Positions 1 through 12,246 of a stretch of DNA of 64,000 nucleotides are shown piece after piece. Position numbers and translations under genes: made by a program. Numbering within the stretch: position 1 is the stretch's first letter; each line of letters begins with the position of its first letter. The notes beneath the pieces are model-generated. The model had not been told where the DNA came from. It worked only from the letters and a program-made list of their open reading frames with translations, and did not search any database. The DNA comes from Misgurnus anguillicaudatus (lineage: Eukaryota > Chordata > Actinopteri > Cypriniformes > Cobitidae). The stretch is taken from positions 40,242,501 to 40,306,500 of the forward strand of contig NC_073348.2 of the NCBI RefSeq assembly GCF_027580225.2, in the 5' to 3' direction.

Positions 1-740
1 AGTACATTGCATAATATAAAAAGAAAACATGGAAGTAGCCATCAGAGGATGGTGGTCATAAAGGGATGGACATGGTTAGAAACAATGCTCAGGTAGGCTG
101 TGGCATTTAAGCGATGCCCAATTGGCACTAAAAGGGGCCTAAAGTGTGCCAGGAAAACATCCCCACACCATTACACCACCACCACCAGCCTGCACAGTGG
201 TAACAAGGCATGATGGATCCATGTTCCCATTTTGTTTACGCCAAATTCTGACTCTACCATCTGAATGTCAACAGAAATCGAGATTCATCAGACCAGACAA
301 CATTTTTACACTCTTCAACTGTCCAATTTTGGTGAGCTCATGCAAATTGTAGCCTCTTTTTCCTATTTGTAGTGGAGATGAGTGGTACCCGCTGGGGTCT
401 TCTGCTGTTGTAGCCCATGCGCCTCAAGGTTGTGCGTGTTGTGGCTTCACAAATGCTTTGCTGCATACCTCGGTTTTAACGAGTGGTTATTTCAGTCAAA
501 GTTGCTCTTCTATCAGCTTGAATCAGTCGGCTCATTCTCCTCTGACCTCTAGCATCAACAAGGCATTTTCGCCCACAGGACTGCCGCATACTGGATGTTT
601 TTCCCTTTTCACACCATTTTTTGTAAACCCTAGAAATGGTTGTGCGTGAACTGAGCAGATTGTAAAAAACTCAGACCGGCCCATCTGGAACCAACAACCA
701 TGCCACTCTCAAAATTGCTTAAATCACCTTTCTTTCCCAT
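1..740 (-). pseudogene. Tc1-like transposase pseudogene, cut off by the window edge
   Basis: Read on the minus strand from an ATG at 740, the sequence starts MGKKGDLSNFE, as in many fish Tc1-like transposases. It continues through the helix-turn-helix region into the DDE domain, where WSDESRF (about 300-270), which holds the first catalytic Asp, can be read. The reading frame is broken. There is a frameshift near 650, an in-frame TAA at 476-478, a TGA at 338-340 where Trp is expected, and another frameshift just after WSDESRF. The enzyme would cut and paste a Tc1/mariner element flanked by TA; this copy cannot make a working protein. The C-terminal third lies outside the window. Family assignment rests on the motif and on recognition of the overall protein pattern. 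Confidence 0.85.
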
Positions 741-850
741 TCTGACATTCAGGAGATTTTCTTAACCAGGACCACACCCCTAAATGCATTGAAGCAACTG
801 CCATGTGATTGGTTGATTAGATAATTGCATTAATGAGAAATTAAATACTG
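1..850 (-). mobile_element. Tc1/mariner-type DNA transposon relic
   Basis: This is the transposon that carries the decayed transposase. The 5' non-coding part (741 to about 850) continues the pattern seen upstream of such transposases in fish. No clean terminal inverted repeat or TA duplication is visible at the right end, and the left end is outside the window. Confidence 0.7.
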
Positions 851-1609
851 CAATACGTCTACATAGATGCTGAAGCGTACAAATTAATTAATTCTTTTTG
901 AAAGAAACGTTTTAACAGTGCGACCATGCTGACTTAACAGACTATCACAGAAACTATGAGGTGAGCACTTCTGAATTCAGACTTTTAAGTGACCATTAGA
1001 ACAGCAAAGCAAAATCTCTCACAATGTCTTTCCGACGGTCAAACGCAGATAACTCTGAAATGGGCTCATGAATGAGTTCATTATAATGAAAGCACTTCAT
1101 CTCAACATATCAACTCATCATCACACTTTACATCTTACAGTCAGAGGTCAATTAAAGACGAGTGTACGTGCAGAGATCATCACTGAATAGCAGACATTCA
1201 TGCGGTTCACTCGGTGATTCACAGCAACACAATTAAAATCTCAACCGCATTGATTGCTATGCAGACGAATGCAAATGTATTCTCCTGGGGCTCAGTGAAG
1301 ATTCACCAATAAGCCGAGGGTTATGGCTGATATACTGTATGCAGATCACTCACGGGCAGAATATACACAACAAAAACAGGATTTATGGTAGAGCCATTAC
1401 AAATACACTGTGTGGTTTATTCTCTTTGATTTTCCAAAACCCCTGATGATAGAGTCCAGACATCAGAAAAGTATGAGTCTATAGATGGTTTCAACAGTAA
1501 CAACATAAACAAACGGCTTTCATGGAACACACGTAACTTCCGGTAAACTCCACATTGAATCAATGACAACAAAGTCTTTTAAAGTAGTTTATTTCTGAAA
1601 AATGGGTCC
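851..1609. other. AT-rich unique DNA
   Basis: I see no gene, strong repeat or splice-flanked open frame here. Confidence 0.5.
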
Positions 1610-1695
1610 TGATTAGGGTTGCAAAATTCATTGAATTTACAAGGCTGGAAACTTTCCATGGAAATTTCCGCACCTTTACATCCCTAGTCCTGATC
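1610..1695. repeat. Fragment of the GGAAACTTTCCATGGAAA dispersed repeat
   Basis: It begins with TTAGGGTTGCAAAATTC and contains GGAAACTTTCCATGGAAA. The same signature recurs at about 22195-22680, 28925-29390 and 30185-30735. This looks like a short internally deleted copy of one non-autonomous family. Confidence 0.6.
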
Positions 1696-3061
1696 ACACT
1701 GTCGGGGCTTATTTCTACGATAACAACCGCCAGCTTATACATTATCCCTTAAATAATGCGTTTTCATGCTAAGCTCATGGAGACAGCAAGAGAAAGAGAG
1801 TGTGCTTAAAGTGTTATTCACTCTATGATAATAAACGTAATCCACAGGTCACATGCATTTCTACCGTATAGATCGCAGATCAACTACCATATCACACCAT
1901 GATTACAAACAAACTATATTAATGATTAGGTCCCTTTCGATATCGATACAGAAGCAGCACACATCATCTGGACTTTATGATGATGTGTCGCCGTATGTAT
2001 CAATATTTTGAACACGGCACTAATAGGTAAACAGTACAAAAAATTATTTGAGTTTATTGTCAGTCACAATAAGACTAAGATTGTGCATTAAGCAAATGGC
2101 ATCAATTTTAATTTACATGTTAATTTAAAGTTCAGGTTGATAGTAAAGGTCATTAATCAGTTTCCATTATACTCTGTAGTGTCTCATTAGACTATGGATT
2201 AAATGCTTAGACACTTTAATAAAAGGCTTGAATATAGCAAGTATTTGAATGGTCACCCCTGCGGTGCAGATTTAGCCATAATTCTTGCTTTATTATTCAG
2301 CATTAAAACGGAATCATTTTTTGTAAACGAGCAAGAACATTTTTTTACAAAACAACTTTAGTTTCAATGATTCATCAGCATTACTCCATTTTAAATTTAT
2401 CTGCAGTACAAAAGATGTCACATTACTACATAATGTCAATTCATTCAAGACAATGTTGTGCGGATGTTGTCTGTCCAGTCATGTGGTCAGTGTATGCCAG
2501 CTAATCTCAGACCCAAGGTCATGAACACATCCATGATATCATTCACCCTAAAATCTGAAGAAATATATTTTAAACAATATTTATACATAAAAAACTAAAG
2601 CTTACATAAACGCAAAACTTTTCCCATCAAGAAACACATATCACTCCAACCAGAATAACGCAGCACAATAGCTAGAGTTTCTTTATGTCATTAATTTTAT
2701 TATAAGGTGAAATATATATCGGATATTGTGTGTGTTTATGTGCAGTCTTACACCGATAATGCTTAATAAACTAATAAGGTGTGGGGTCATGTTAACGCAT
2801 AAAACTTTTTTCTTTTATCCGGGAAAGCCAATAAATGGCGTAAGCAAAAACCAATCGAAACAGGAAGTTCTTTGCTCATTACCTCGATTTTGCGTTGCAT
2901 GTTAACACATTAACCGGCTTTCTCGCCGTTTCGTTCGTGTGTGCGCATGTCTCCACGTGAGACATTTATTTTTCCCAGATTTCCAATCGGCTTTTTGAAG
3001 GACTATATGTACTATAGGTGGTGATGTCACTGCCTGTGAGAAACCTGACAATCTCCAACAA
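1696..3061. other. AT-rich unique or unrecognised repeat DNA
   Basis: No coding signal was found. Segments near 2780-2960 (CATGTTAACGC-type motifs) resemble the ends of dispersed repeats, but I could not bound an element. Confidence 0.4.
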
Positions 3062-3304
3062 AAAAAAAAAATTAAAAAATACTTTGCTGCCTTAAATATT
3101 TTGTTAAATCAACTCAGATTTACAAGTCATGTCAACAGAGATGAGTTGTCACAACTTATAAAAACTTATAAGAAAAGTCAACTTAATTTTATAAGTTGTA
3201 ACAACTCACCTGTAGTTATAACAACTCATCTCTAGTTAAGATAAATATTAGTAAGTTGAAATGACTTGTAAATTTGAGTTGAATTCAAAGTATTTTTTTC
3301 AGTG
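3062..3304. mobile_element. Palindromic MITE
   Basis: The ends are inverted copies: AAATACTTTG near the left and CAAAGTATTT near the right. Inside them TTTACAAGTCATGTCAAC pairs with GTTGAAATGACTTGTAAA. The whole unit can fold on itself. A half-length relative may lie near 31925-32035. Confidence 0.6.
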
Positions 3305-3559
3305 CATGTAAACTCAGTTTTATGCATAGCTGGTTTATTAATTGGCATGTAAACGCAAGAAAACATGTTTCTACGCAGATTTTTGATGGTTATCCGCATG
3401 TAAACACACTCATTGTTCATTTATCCATTCACACATATAAACACATACTAAAACCCCGTGATGGTTGCAATGTCTGACTCATGTGTTTGAATTAAGTGCT
3501 CACCGTCAGCATCTTTCTGTTTATTTTCAACCACTGCTAGTCTTAATCTAAACTGCAAA

Positions 3560-3900
3560 TACACACCAACTGCTTTCTTCATAGCGGGGGATCTTGTACA
3601 TCATTTCCTCACAGCTACAGAGGAAAATGTAGATATTTCCACGCTGAGCTCCAGAGGCAGGTCGAGAAGTTCAGCTATGAATCAGATTCGACCTTCATGA
3701 TCATCTCACTGACAGCTGAGAAAATGTTACAACAAGTGTAGTCTAAAGTCCTCTCACAGACTGCTGACCTTTCCCGTTCAGCTGAAAGTCTTTCTGTAAG
3801 AACAGCATCAGCTCAGCGCAGTCACGTTCTGCCACCAAAAGCACTTTCCTTCACGTCTGACATCTGATGACTTGAAACTGAAGTAGAAATCATTAGCAAC
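3560..3900 (-). other. Possible decayed coding segment (minus strand)
   Basis: This patch is less AT-rich than its surroundings and carries several short open stretches on the minus strand in different frames. One reads KVLLVAERDCAELMLF and on to FQLNGKGQQS, then a GTGAGA donor-like site. Another, lower down, reads AELLDLPLELSVEI. No single frame stays open and no acceptor fits well. It may be exon remains or chance. Confidence 0.15.
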
Positions 3901-4100
3901 ACGGATTTGAAACGTTTACAAAAGGAAATGTCAAACTGAAAAGGTAGAGCACTTCAAAAAATAAAAGTGGGGTTGAGTAAATACATCGAAACTGCCATTA
4001 AAAGGTTGTAGACCCTTAGGCAAAAAAAGAGATTTCATTTATGAGTTTTAATATCCTGACTGCTTTTTCTCGAAAGCAAACAGAGAACAAATCTCCTGCT

Positions 4101-4612
4101 TTAAAGGTGCCGTAGAATGGAAAACTGTATTTATGTAGGCATAGATGAATAATAAGAGTTCTGTACATGGTAATGACATATCATAAGCCTCAAACACGAT
4201 TGTATGTAAACCTCATGCATACAAAAGACAGCTGAAAAACAGACCAATCTCAACATAACACCAACTGTGACGTTACAGTCAAGATGTACACCACAACATT
4301 AAATTAATTAATGCTAAAAACAAAGTTGTGACAGCTGAGTTAGCGCTATATGCTAGTTAATGCTATATGCTAGCGCTTATACTGAAGTTCTACTATTGAC
4401 ATTACAGTTACAACAAACTTATCACTCAGAAATGTCCATTAACAATCTCCAAACAATTAATTATTCCTCATAATCTGTATCTTCATCTGATACAGACTCA
4501 AATATAAGATCTGTTTACACACACACAGAGCTACTGAAGAAGCTTCTATGAGAATCATCAGCCAATCAGTGCAGAGCTTAACATTATTATTCATGACCCT
4601 TTCAAATAAGGT
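4101..4612. repeat. Dispersed repeat starting TTAAAGGTGCC
   Basis: The left end TTAAAGGTGCCGTAGAATGG and the right part (CAGCCAATCAGTGCAGAGC, then ATTCATGACCCTTTCAAAT) match a very common cyprinid non-autonomous repeat that I recognise. TTAA occurs at the left edge only; the right TTAA seems lost. Confidence 0.6.
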
Positions 4613-5406
4613 AAGATTCACTCACAATATGCAGTGGAAAATAAACATTTAATGAAATGAATAAACAGGAGTTGTTATGCTTGTTATTTCTATTATGACA
4701 TAAAAATCTGTAACTTAATTCCCAAGCAAAGCCTTTTGAGAGTACCACTTCATCTCATACCTATACAAATATTTCAATCTAAACAAGATGTTTTATTTTA
4801 CATCAAGGAAGAATCTCAGACGTAAACATATCCAGCTTTCCCTTGAGCTGTTTTTCTTTAGCATTTGGTGTGAGGCGGTCAGGCATGGATTCAATTGGAC
4901 ACATTAAGATAGAAGAGCTTCATGAGAATCTATTCTGTACTTTAGTGTATCTCAAAGGGATTGAGCAAATCACAATGTGTGGGAGATTTAAATCCTAAAG
5001 CTTTAGAATATGGCCACAGGCTGAATGTGGGATGTTATCAAATGAAGTTATGAATCTGTAAATATGCAATCTGTTACTGTTTTTTACACAGGAGCATCAA
5101 GTGCGTAGACGTGTAGATGAAAGATCTGAGGGAACACTGGAGTTCTTCACTATGAAACACATGATTATTGAATAGTGTGCAGGGTACATCTGCTCTGATC
5201 ACAATACTGCACACATACACAGCTGCATGATCACAAAACATCACTGATTTGTGACGCTTGACACTGACGGGAATGTTGTGTGCTACACAAGATCTAAATG
5301 TAATGCTGTAATGCATTTACACATTTTCATTTAGATAAAATTATTAAAGGAATGTTTTTTTGGGCATCTATATGTGACCTCAAAGCATATGTGATTCTGC
5401 AATCCA
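4613..5406. other. Unique AT-rich DNA
   Basis: No gene or clear repeat was seen. Confidence 0.45.
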
Positions 5407-6356
5407 AACAAAAAAGGAAGAAAAAAGGGAAGGGAAGTTGAGGAAAGGAAGGAAGAAAAGCGAAGGAAGGGAGGATAGACGGAAGGAAAGAAAGGGAAGG
5501 AGGGAGGGAAAGAAGGAAGGAAGAAGGAAATCAAGGAAGGAAGAAAATGAAAGGAGGGAGGGAGAGAGGGAAGGAAGGAAGGAGGGAAAGAGAGAAGGAA
5601 GGAAGGAGGAAAGGAATAAAGAAAAGAAAGGAGGGAAAGAGGGAAGGTGGGAAGGAAGGAAAGAAAGAAAAGAGAGAAGGAAGGAAAGGAAAGGAAAGAA
5701 GGGAGAGAGAAAAAGAGAGACAGAGAGAGAAGGAAGGAAGCAAGGAAGGAAAAAAGAAAAGGATGGAGGGAGAGAAGGAAGGAAAGGAAAGAAAAGGAAG
5801 GAGAGAGGGAAGGAAGGAAGGAGAGAGGGAAGGAAGGAAGGAAGGAAGGAGAGAGGGAAGGAAGGAAGGAAGGAAGGAAGGAAGGAAGGAAGGGAGGAGG
5901 GAAGGAAGGAAGGAAGGAAGGAAGGAAGAAAGAAAGAAAGAAAAGGGTGGAGGGAGAGAAGAAAAGAAGGAAGGAAGGAGAGAGGGAAGGAAGGGACGAG
6001 GGACAGAAAGGAAGGAGGGAAAGAGGGAAGGAAGGAGGGAAGGAAGAAAGAAAAGGAAGGAGGGAAAGAGGGAAGGTGGGAAGGAAGGAAAGAAAGGAAA
6101 GAGAGAAGGAAGGAAAGGAAAGGAAAGGAAAGGAAAGAAGGGAGAGAGAAAAGGAAGGGAAGGGGGAAGGAAGGAAAGAAAAGGATTGATGGAGGGAAAG
6201 AAGGAAGGAAGCAAGGAAGGAAGAAAGAAAAGGATGAAGGGAGAGAAGGAAGGAAAGAAAAAGAAGGAGAGAGGGAAGGAAGGAAGGGAGGAGGAAAGGA
6301 AGGAAGGAAGGAAGGAAGGAAGGAAGGAAGGAAGGAAGGAAGGAAGGAAGGAAGGA

Positions 6357-6396
<40 letters not shown>

Positions 6397-6935
6397 AAAG
6401 GATGGAGGGAGAGAAGGAAGGAAAGAAAAGAAAGGAGAGAGGGAAGGAAGGAAGGAAGGAAGGAGAGAGGGAAGAAAGAAAGGAAGGAAGGAAGGAAGGA
6501 AGAAAGAAAGAAAGAAAGAAAGAAAAGGGTGGAGGGAGAGAAGAAAAGAAGGAAGGAGAAAGGGAAGGAAGGGACGAGGGAAGGAAAGGAAGGAGGGAAA
6601 GAGGGAAGGTGGGAAGGAAGGAAAGAAAGGAAAGAGAGAAGGAAGGAAAGGAAAGGAAAGAAGGGAGAGAGAAAAGGAAGGGAAGGGGGAAGGAAGGAAA
6701 GAAAATGATTGATGGAGGGAAAGAAGGAAGGAAGCAAGGAAGGAAGAAAGAAAAGGAAGGAGAGAGGGAAGGAAGGAAGGGAGGAAGGAAGGGAGGAAGG
6801 AAGGGAGGGAGGAAAGAAGGAAGGGAGGAAGGAAGGGAGGGAGGGAGGGAAGGAAGGAAGTAAAAAAGAAGGAAGGAAGGGAGGGAGGGTTGGAAGGAAG
6901 GAAGGAGGGAAGGAAGGAGGGAAGGAAGGAAGGAA

Positions 6936-6973
<38 letters not shown>

Positions 6974-7163
6974 AAAGGGTGGAGGGAGAGAAGAAAAGAA
7001 GGAAGGAAGGAGAGAGGGAAGGAAGGGACGAGGGAAGGAAGGAAGGGAGGAAGGAAGGGAGGAAGGAAGGAAGGAAGGAAGGGAGGGAGGGAGGGAGGGA
7101 GGGAGGGAGGAAGGAAGGAAGGAAGGAAGGAAGGAAGGAAGGAAGGAAGGAAGAAGGAAGAAA

Positions 7164-7233
<70 letters not shown>

Positions 7234-8043
7234 AAAGGGTGGAGGGGTAGAAGGAAGGAAGGAAGGAAGGAAAGGAAAGAAAATGAAGGAGAGAGGGAAG
7301 GAAGGGAGGAGGGAAGGATGGAAATAAAAGGAAGGCGGGGTAGAGGAAAGGAAGGAAGGAACAAAAGGAAATGATGGAGAGAAGGAAGGAAGGCAGCAAG
7401 CAAGGAAGGAAGAAAATGAAAGAAAGGCGAGAGAGAGAAGGAAGGGAAGAGTGAAGGAAGGAAAGAAAAGAAAATGATAAAGGGAGAGAAGGAAGGAAGG
7501 AGGAAAGGAAAGGAAAGAAAACGAAGGACAGAGGGAAGGAAGGGATGAAGTAGAGAGGGAAGGAAGGGAGGAGGGAGGGAAGGAAGGAAGGAAAAGAAAG
7601 GCGGGATAGAGGAAAGGAAGGAAGTAAGGAAGAAAAGGAAATGATGGAGATAAGGAAGGAATGAAGCAAGGAAGGAAGAAAGAAAATGATGGAGGGAGAG
7701 AAGGAAGGAAGGAAAGGGGGAGGGAAGCAAGGAAGGAAGCAAGAAAGGAAAAAAGGGATGGAGAGAAGAAAGAGAGGAGGGACCGAAGAAAGGAAGGAGG
7801 GAGGGAAGCAAGGAAGGAGGGAGGGAAGGGAGGAAGAAAAGGATGGAGGGAGAGAAGGAAGGAAGGAAGCAAGTAACAAAAAAGATAAGGATGAAGAGAA
7901 GGAAGGAAGCAAGGAAGCAAGGAAAGAGGGAAGCAAGGAAAGAAGCAAGGAAGGAGGGAAGGAATGGAGGAAGAAAGAGAGAAGGAAGGAAAGGAAAGAA
8001 AAGGAAATGATGGAGGGAGAGAAGGAAGGAAGCAAGGAAGAAA

Positions 8044-8075
<32 letters not shown>

Positions 8076-8085
8076 AAAACGAAAG
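5407..8085 (+). repeat. 2.7-kb GGAA/GAAA polypurine satellite
   Basis: The plus strand is almost pure A and G for about 2.7 kb, built from GGAA, GAAA and GGGA units. Long runs of GAAA occur at about 6355-6400 and 7165-7235. Larger blocks recur in order: AAAAGGGTGGAGGGAGAGAA at about 5942, 6524 and 6974, a GGATTGATGGAGGG-type block at about 6183 and 6707, and AGAGGGAAGGTGGGAAGG at about 6068 and 6600. This points to a higher-order repeat of roughly 0.45-0.6 kb. The long open frames on both strands only reflect the lack of T-containing stop codons and encode Lys/Arg/Glu/Gly or Ser/Leu/Phe/Pro low-complexity chains. Confidence 0.95.
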
Positions 8086-9059
8086 ACTTCTAGTTCACCC
8101 TGTAAATGAAAAGTATTATAATGGCTGATAGTGAGTCTTCATGACATAATTTCTTTATGTTCTTTTTTGCGAAATATCTCATCTGTCTCTATGTGACTCT
8201 GACATCAGCCCCTCTTTTACTGTGATGATATCTCAGGTGCTGGAGTTTCTTCACACAATAACAGAAAACATTTTTTAAAGACCTGCACAATAAAATGTTA
8301 TTGAAGTGAAGATATTGCCTCTCTAAATTGTTCAGTAACAGCGACGAGCGCTCCATTTTGACTGAGCATCTTTTCCGGTGAACTTGAGAGTTCAATTACT
8401 CGCTTATTTTCCCTTCACACAATTAAGCGTCATTACACAACATCAAACATGTATTTATGTTGATCGTGTGGCGCCTTCTCGCACACTTAAACTGACTTCA
8501 GCGAGTATATCAGGTCATACGCAAGGTCATCGTCAACAGGCACAGATTCATGACTTGATAATTACTCTAGAATGAGTCATTTATAAAGCAAGAAAAGCAC
8601 AGCACACTGGTCCATCGTTTGTCCGTACACATTTCGGCTTATCAGAAGGAAGGGCACAGAAGATGAATCGGCTCTAGTCAAGCATGCAGTGTTTGGCCAT
8701 AATAACTTGATGTTGGTGATAAATGAATGCGTCAGTGAAAAGTTAAGGGGTTTGGTCTTCTAATACATATGCATGGAGAGATCACACCACCTACACTTGT
8801 GTTTTCCAAAGGCCACGAGACTATTGAAACTGAGCTTTATTAAATCAAATGTTAAATATAGCTGGAAGCGCCAGTCATCTGGATCCACGCCCAATAAAAT
8901 GACACATTTGAAAGAGCGGATCATGTGGATGCCGTGTGTGTGTGGTTGTTTTGGGGATAATTTAATAAAACTGTTACACCATGCAGATGTTTTCCTTAAG
9001 CTAAAACTACCAAGAATATGAAACTAATGTGGATTTGCATATGTACCAATTTTAATGTG
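8086..9059. other. Unique DNA
   Basis: No supported gene or repeat was seen. Confidence 0.45.
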
Positions 9060-9195
9060 CTTCTGTTTAGCTCAGTGGTAGAGCATTTGTTAGTGGTGCA
9101 GAAACTCATGGGTTTGAACCCACAAAACACACACGCTGATAAAAAATGAATACCTTGCTTTAGATAAATGCATCCACCAAATGCGTAAATGTTTA
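9060..9195 (+). repeat. tRNA-derived SINE
   Basis: The head is tRNA-like, with an A box (TAGCTCAGTGGTAGAGC, from 9068) and a B box (GGTTTGAACCC, 9111-9121). It is followed by the fish SINE body ending in a TAAATGCATCCACCAAATGCG tail, related to the usual GATAAAAGCGTCTGCCAAATG tail. The pol III boxes are recognisable but mutated. Confidence 0.85.
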
Positions 9196-10510
9196 TACAT
9201 TCGCTGCATCCAAAGTCACATACTGCGACAGTACGTACTAAATTAAATAAAGTACTTACTCATCGAGCGTTAAAACAGTTCGTTCTATATAGTACGAATA
9301 TGAATGAAATCTGGATGTACTTTATCCGCCATATTAAAACTAGGCTTACACTATAAATCGTAAGCGATTGTCATGTGCATCGTAGTTATGTGCACCGTAT
9401 TTCACTGACAGCTAGGCAATATCATGTTCATTATTGATAAGTCAGCGATAATAAATGCGATATTGCCCGGCTTGTCAGTGAACTACGGCTTTGTGTAGTG
9501 AATGCCGCTCCATCTGACAGCAGGTGATTTACCAAGGAACCGGCTCGAAGTCATTCATTCCCTATGGAGAGTCACAAAGGGGCTGCGTGAGGTGCCAACC
9601 ATCTGCAAATGCATAATTTTAGATTTGTTTTGAGGTCACTTAAATCCTTTAAAAGCCACTGATTACCATTGTAAGGGGGAACAAATATGACCCCATCCAT
9701 CCGTTTGGCCCAATGGAATGTCCGAAGGATTCTAGCGCGTTCTGTCTTTTCCGGCGCTTGCAGATGACGTTTTGGCATTTATGCGATTTGGTATTATTAT
9801 CTGACTCCAAGATAAAGTTAATATAAATAGGACTGATAATTACTTTTAACAGTTGCAGAATTTGGGTGGATGTTTGGTTATTCTGGTTTAGCCTTACTTG
9901 TTATTGCATCCGTTCATTCGGCTACTCATACCGGATCTCCAAAATCCTCCGCTGATGTACTACTATGCCATCTAGTCTGGGATTTTAGTCCGTTATACTA
10001 GCCTGATTTTCAGACATTGCGGTGACAAGGATTCGTCTTCTACACATCTCCTTAAATAACCAGAGAACAAAGCATATAGGAATTTGGTACTGATTGGTTG
10101 TTCTAAAACTAAAAGCTGTCCTTAATTTGTATACAGTGGGTGATTGGTTTATGCTTAGAATGGGAAGTGTCTGTCAACATTGAAGTTTCACCTATAGTTT
10201 AACATTGAATTCTGTTGTTATATGAGTGAGACCATTGTAACCAATTGCAATGAGATATTTCAATAGAAACAAATAAGATCAGTTTTAGATTCTTTGTGCA
10301 TGTAGAATGTGGCATTTCATATACAGTTTGCTTTGAGAGAATGAGAATACAAATGTATGACGCCCTAAGGTGTGATCTTCGAAAACCAAATGTGCTCTCG
10401 GTAGGAAGTCCACCGTGAATCGTGGAGAGTTGTTTTCCCGAGCTCACATGGCGAACTCATGCTGTGTCCTTTGGGGGGGGGCTATCTTTATTCAGGAAAT
10501 TGTCTTATAC
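9196..10510. repeat. Mixed old repeat fragments
   Basis: 9205-9345 (GTACGTACT and AGTACGAATATGAATGAA motifs) resembles an old DNA repeat. 9560-9610 (GGGGCTGCGTGAGGTGCCAA, then CCATCTGCAAATGCAT) matches 20284-20318 and belongs to the same non-autonomous family. I see no gene. Confidence 0.5.
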
Positions 10511-12013
10511 CATTGTTGGGGGTAACGCATTAAGTAACGTGCATTACATAATAACATTACTTTTCTGAAGTAACGAGTAAAGTAACGCATTACTTTTTAA
10601 ATGTACATATTAATATTTGAGTTACTTTTTCAAAAAAGTAATGCAAGTGATTTTTTTGTTTAATTCGATTAAAAAATGATGTACTGAATTAAACTAAACA
10701 TAGTCACATTATGGACTATGCATACACGCCTGTGTGGGAATAGTTTGAGTCAGAAACTGAGATGGCAGGCCAAAGCTCGACATTTCTGTGATAAAATATG
10801 CAATTTACTTTTTAGAACTTTTTAGTCATAAAAACACCTGCAAGATACGGAGCCCATAAGGGGAAAATGAGCAAAAATTAAATAAAGTTTAGTTTTGTGT
10901 GCGCACGTGAAAGTTTCACGTGAGCATGCGAAACTAAACTTTAGATTTTTTTACTCCAGTGTCACCTTAGGGACTCGGTAGAAAGAGATCAAGCCTCAGA
11001 CAAGAAAAAGTAACTAAAAAGTAACGTAAGCATTACTTTCCATGAAAAGTAACTAACGCAATTAGATAATTTTTTTGGGAGTAACTTAAAGCAATAGTTC
11101 ACTTTGAAATTAAATTCTAAAGCAATAGTTCACTTTGAAATTAAATTCTAATATGTTTTAGCTTACCTCAAGGGCATCCAAGATGTAGGTGTCTTTGTTT
11201 ACGTGGTAGTTTCACTTTTGATTTTTTTAGGTCAAACCGTTGTTGTCTGTCAGTCATATAATGCAGGTCTATGGTCACTTGGTAAACATTACCTCAAAGA
11301 GCATGCACAGAGAAGTCCAAATTAAACAGCTGTCCATCGTAAGAACACATTGATGGCCTAAGACACGAAACGAGCGGTTTGTGTGAGAAAACGAACACTA
11401 TTTATATAGTTTTTGCCTCTTGTACACAACCGCGTCTGTGCTTAGTCTGCGCATGTGCCGGAAGTGATCTCTCGCACGTGTACGTCACTCATTGTTTACA
11501 CAGAACAGAGAGTGTATGTAAGACAGCTAATAGAAATTGTACTTATTTGCATTATCCGGGATGTTTAAACCGACGTAAAAGAAAACAATTACGTATGCTC
11601 ACGCAAACTCATCCAGGAGATCACTTCCGGCGCATGCGCAGACTAAGCACAGACGTGGTTGTGTACAAAGGGCAAAAATAATATTAATAGTGTTCGTTTT
11701 CTCACACAAACCGCTCGTTTCTTGTCTTAGGCCATCAATGTGTACTTACGATGGACAATTGTTTAATTTGGACTTCTCTGTGCATGCTCTTTGAGCTAAC
11801 GTTCAGTAAGTGACCATAGACCTGCATTATATGACTGACAGACAACAATGGTTTGACCTAAAAATATCAAAAGTGAAACTACCACCGAAACCAAGACACC
11901 TACATCTTGGATGCCCCTTAGGTAAGCTAAAACATATCAAAATTTAATTTCAAAGTGATCTATCCTTTTAATATTGTAATGCATTACTTTAAAAAGTAAC
12001 TTCCCCAACACTG
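10511..12013. mobile_element. hAT-like element split by a foldback element
   Basis: The left end CATTGTTGGGGGTAACGC and the inverted right end (CAGTGTTGGGGAAGTTAC on the other strand) form hAT-type terminal repeats. The inside carries the typical AAAGTAACGCATTAC repeats. The flanking 8-mers (TCTTATAC and TTGATTAC) agree at only 4 of 8 positions, so the target duplication has decayed or is not certain. A foldback element occupies 11088-11969. Confidence 0.75.
11088..11969. mobile_element. Foldback element with arms of about 370 bp
   Basis: The left arm (about 11088-11480) reappears as its reverse complement at about 11605-11969, including GGTCTATGGTCACTTGG-type, GAGCATGCACAGAGAAGTCC and CTAAGCACAGACG segments. 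The left tip is a 31-bp unit present twice in tandem (11088-11118 and 11119-11149), while the right tip has one copy. The short open frame at 11379-11681 lies across the hairpin centre and has no sign of being a gene. Confidence 0.85.
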
Positions 12014-12119
12014 TTGATTACTGATAAGTAATAAATTAATGCTTTTGTTTTTACACTTTATTATTTGTAATCTTGTCACAATATGTTCTTCAAAAATATT
12101 GGCAGCCTTTGTCATTTTA

Positions 12120-12246
12120 TTGGTATATTTTTCTCCCATATTGGCACGGATTTACGATTAAACTGAAATTTCACGATGACTGCCCCCACTAGGGGGCGAA
12201 CTCTGACAATCGTGTCCGAATGTCGTGTACAGTGGAAAGGCAAAAG
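12120..12246. repeat. End fragment of the GGGGCGAACTCTGAC repeat family
   Basis: It contains CACTAGGGGGCGAACTCTGA, then CGTGTCCGAATGTCGTG and GTACAGTGGAAAGGC. This matches 20500-20605. Only the terminal part of the element is present. Confidence 0.65.

Noticed and set aside
5331..8035. Open frames of 400 to over 800 codons on both strands
   Set aside because: They lie in the GGAA/GAAA satellite, where stop codons cannot form. The translations are low-complexity Lys/Arg/Glu/Gly or Ser/Leu/Phe/Pro chains.
9068..9140. Functional tRNA gene
   Set aside because: A and B boxes are present but the stems do not pair well and a SINE tail follows; it is a tRNA-derived SINE.
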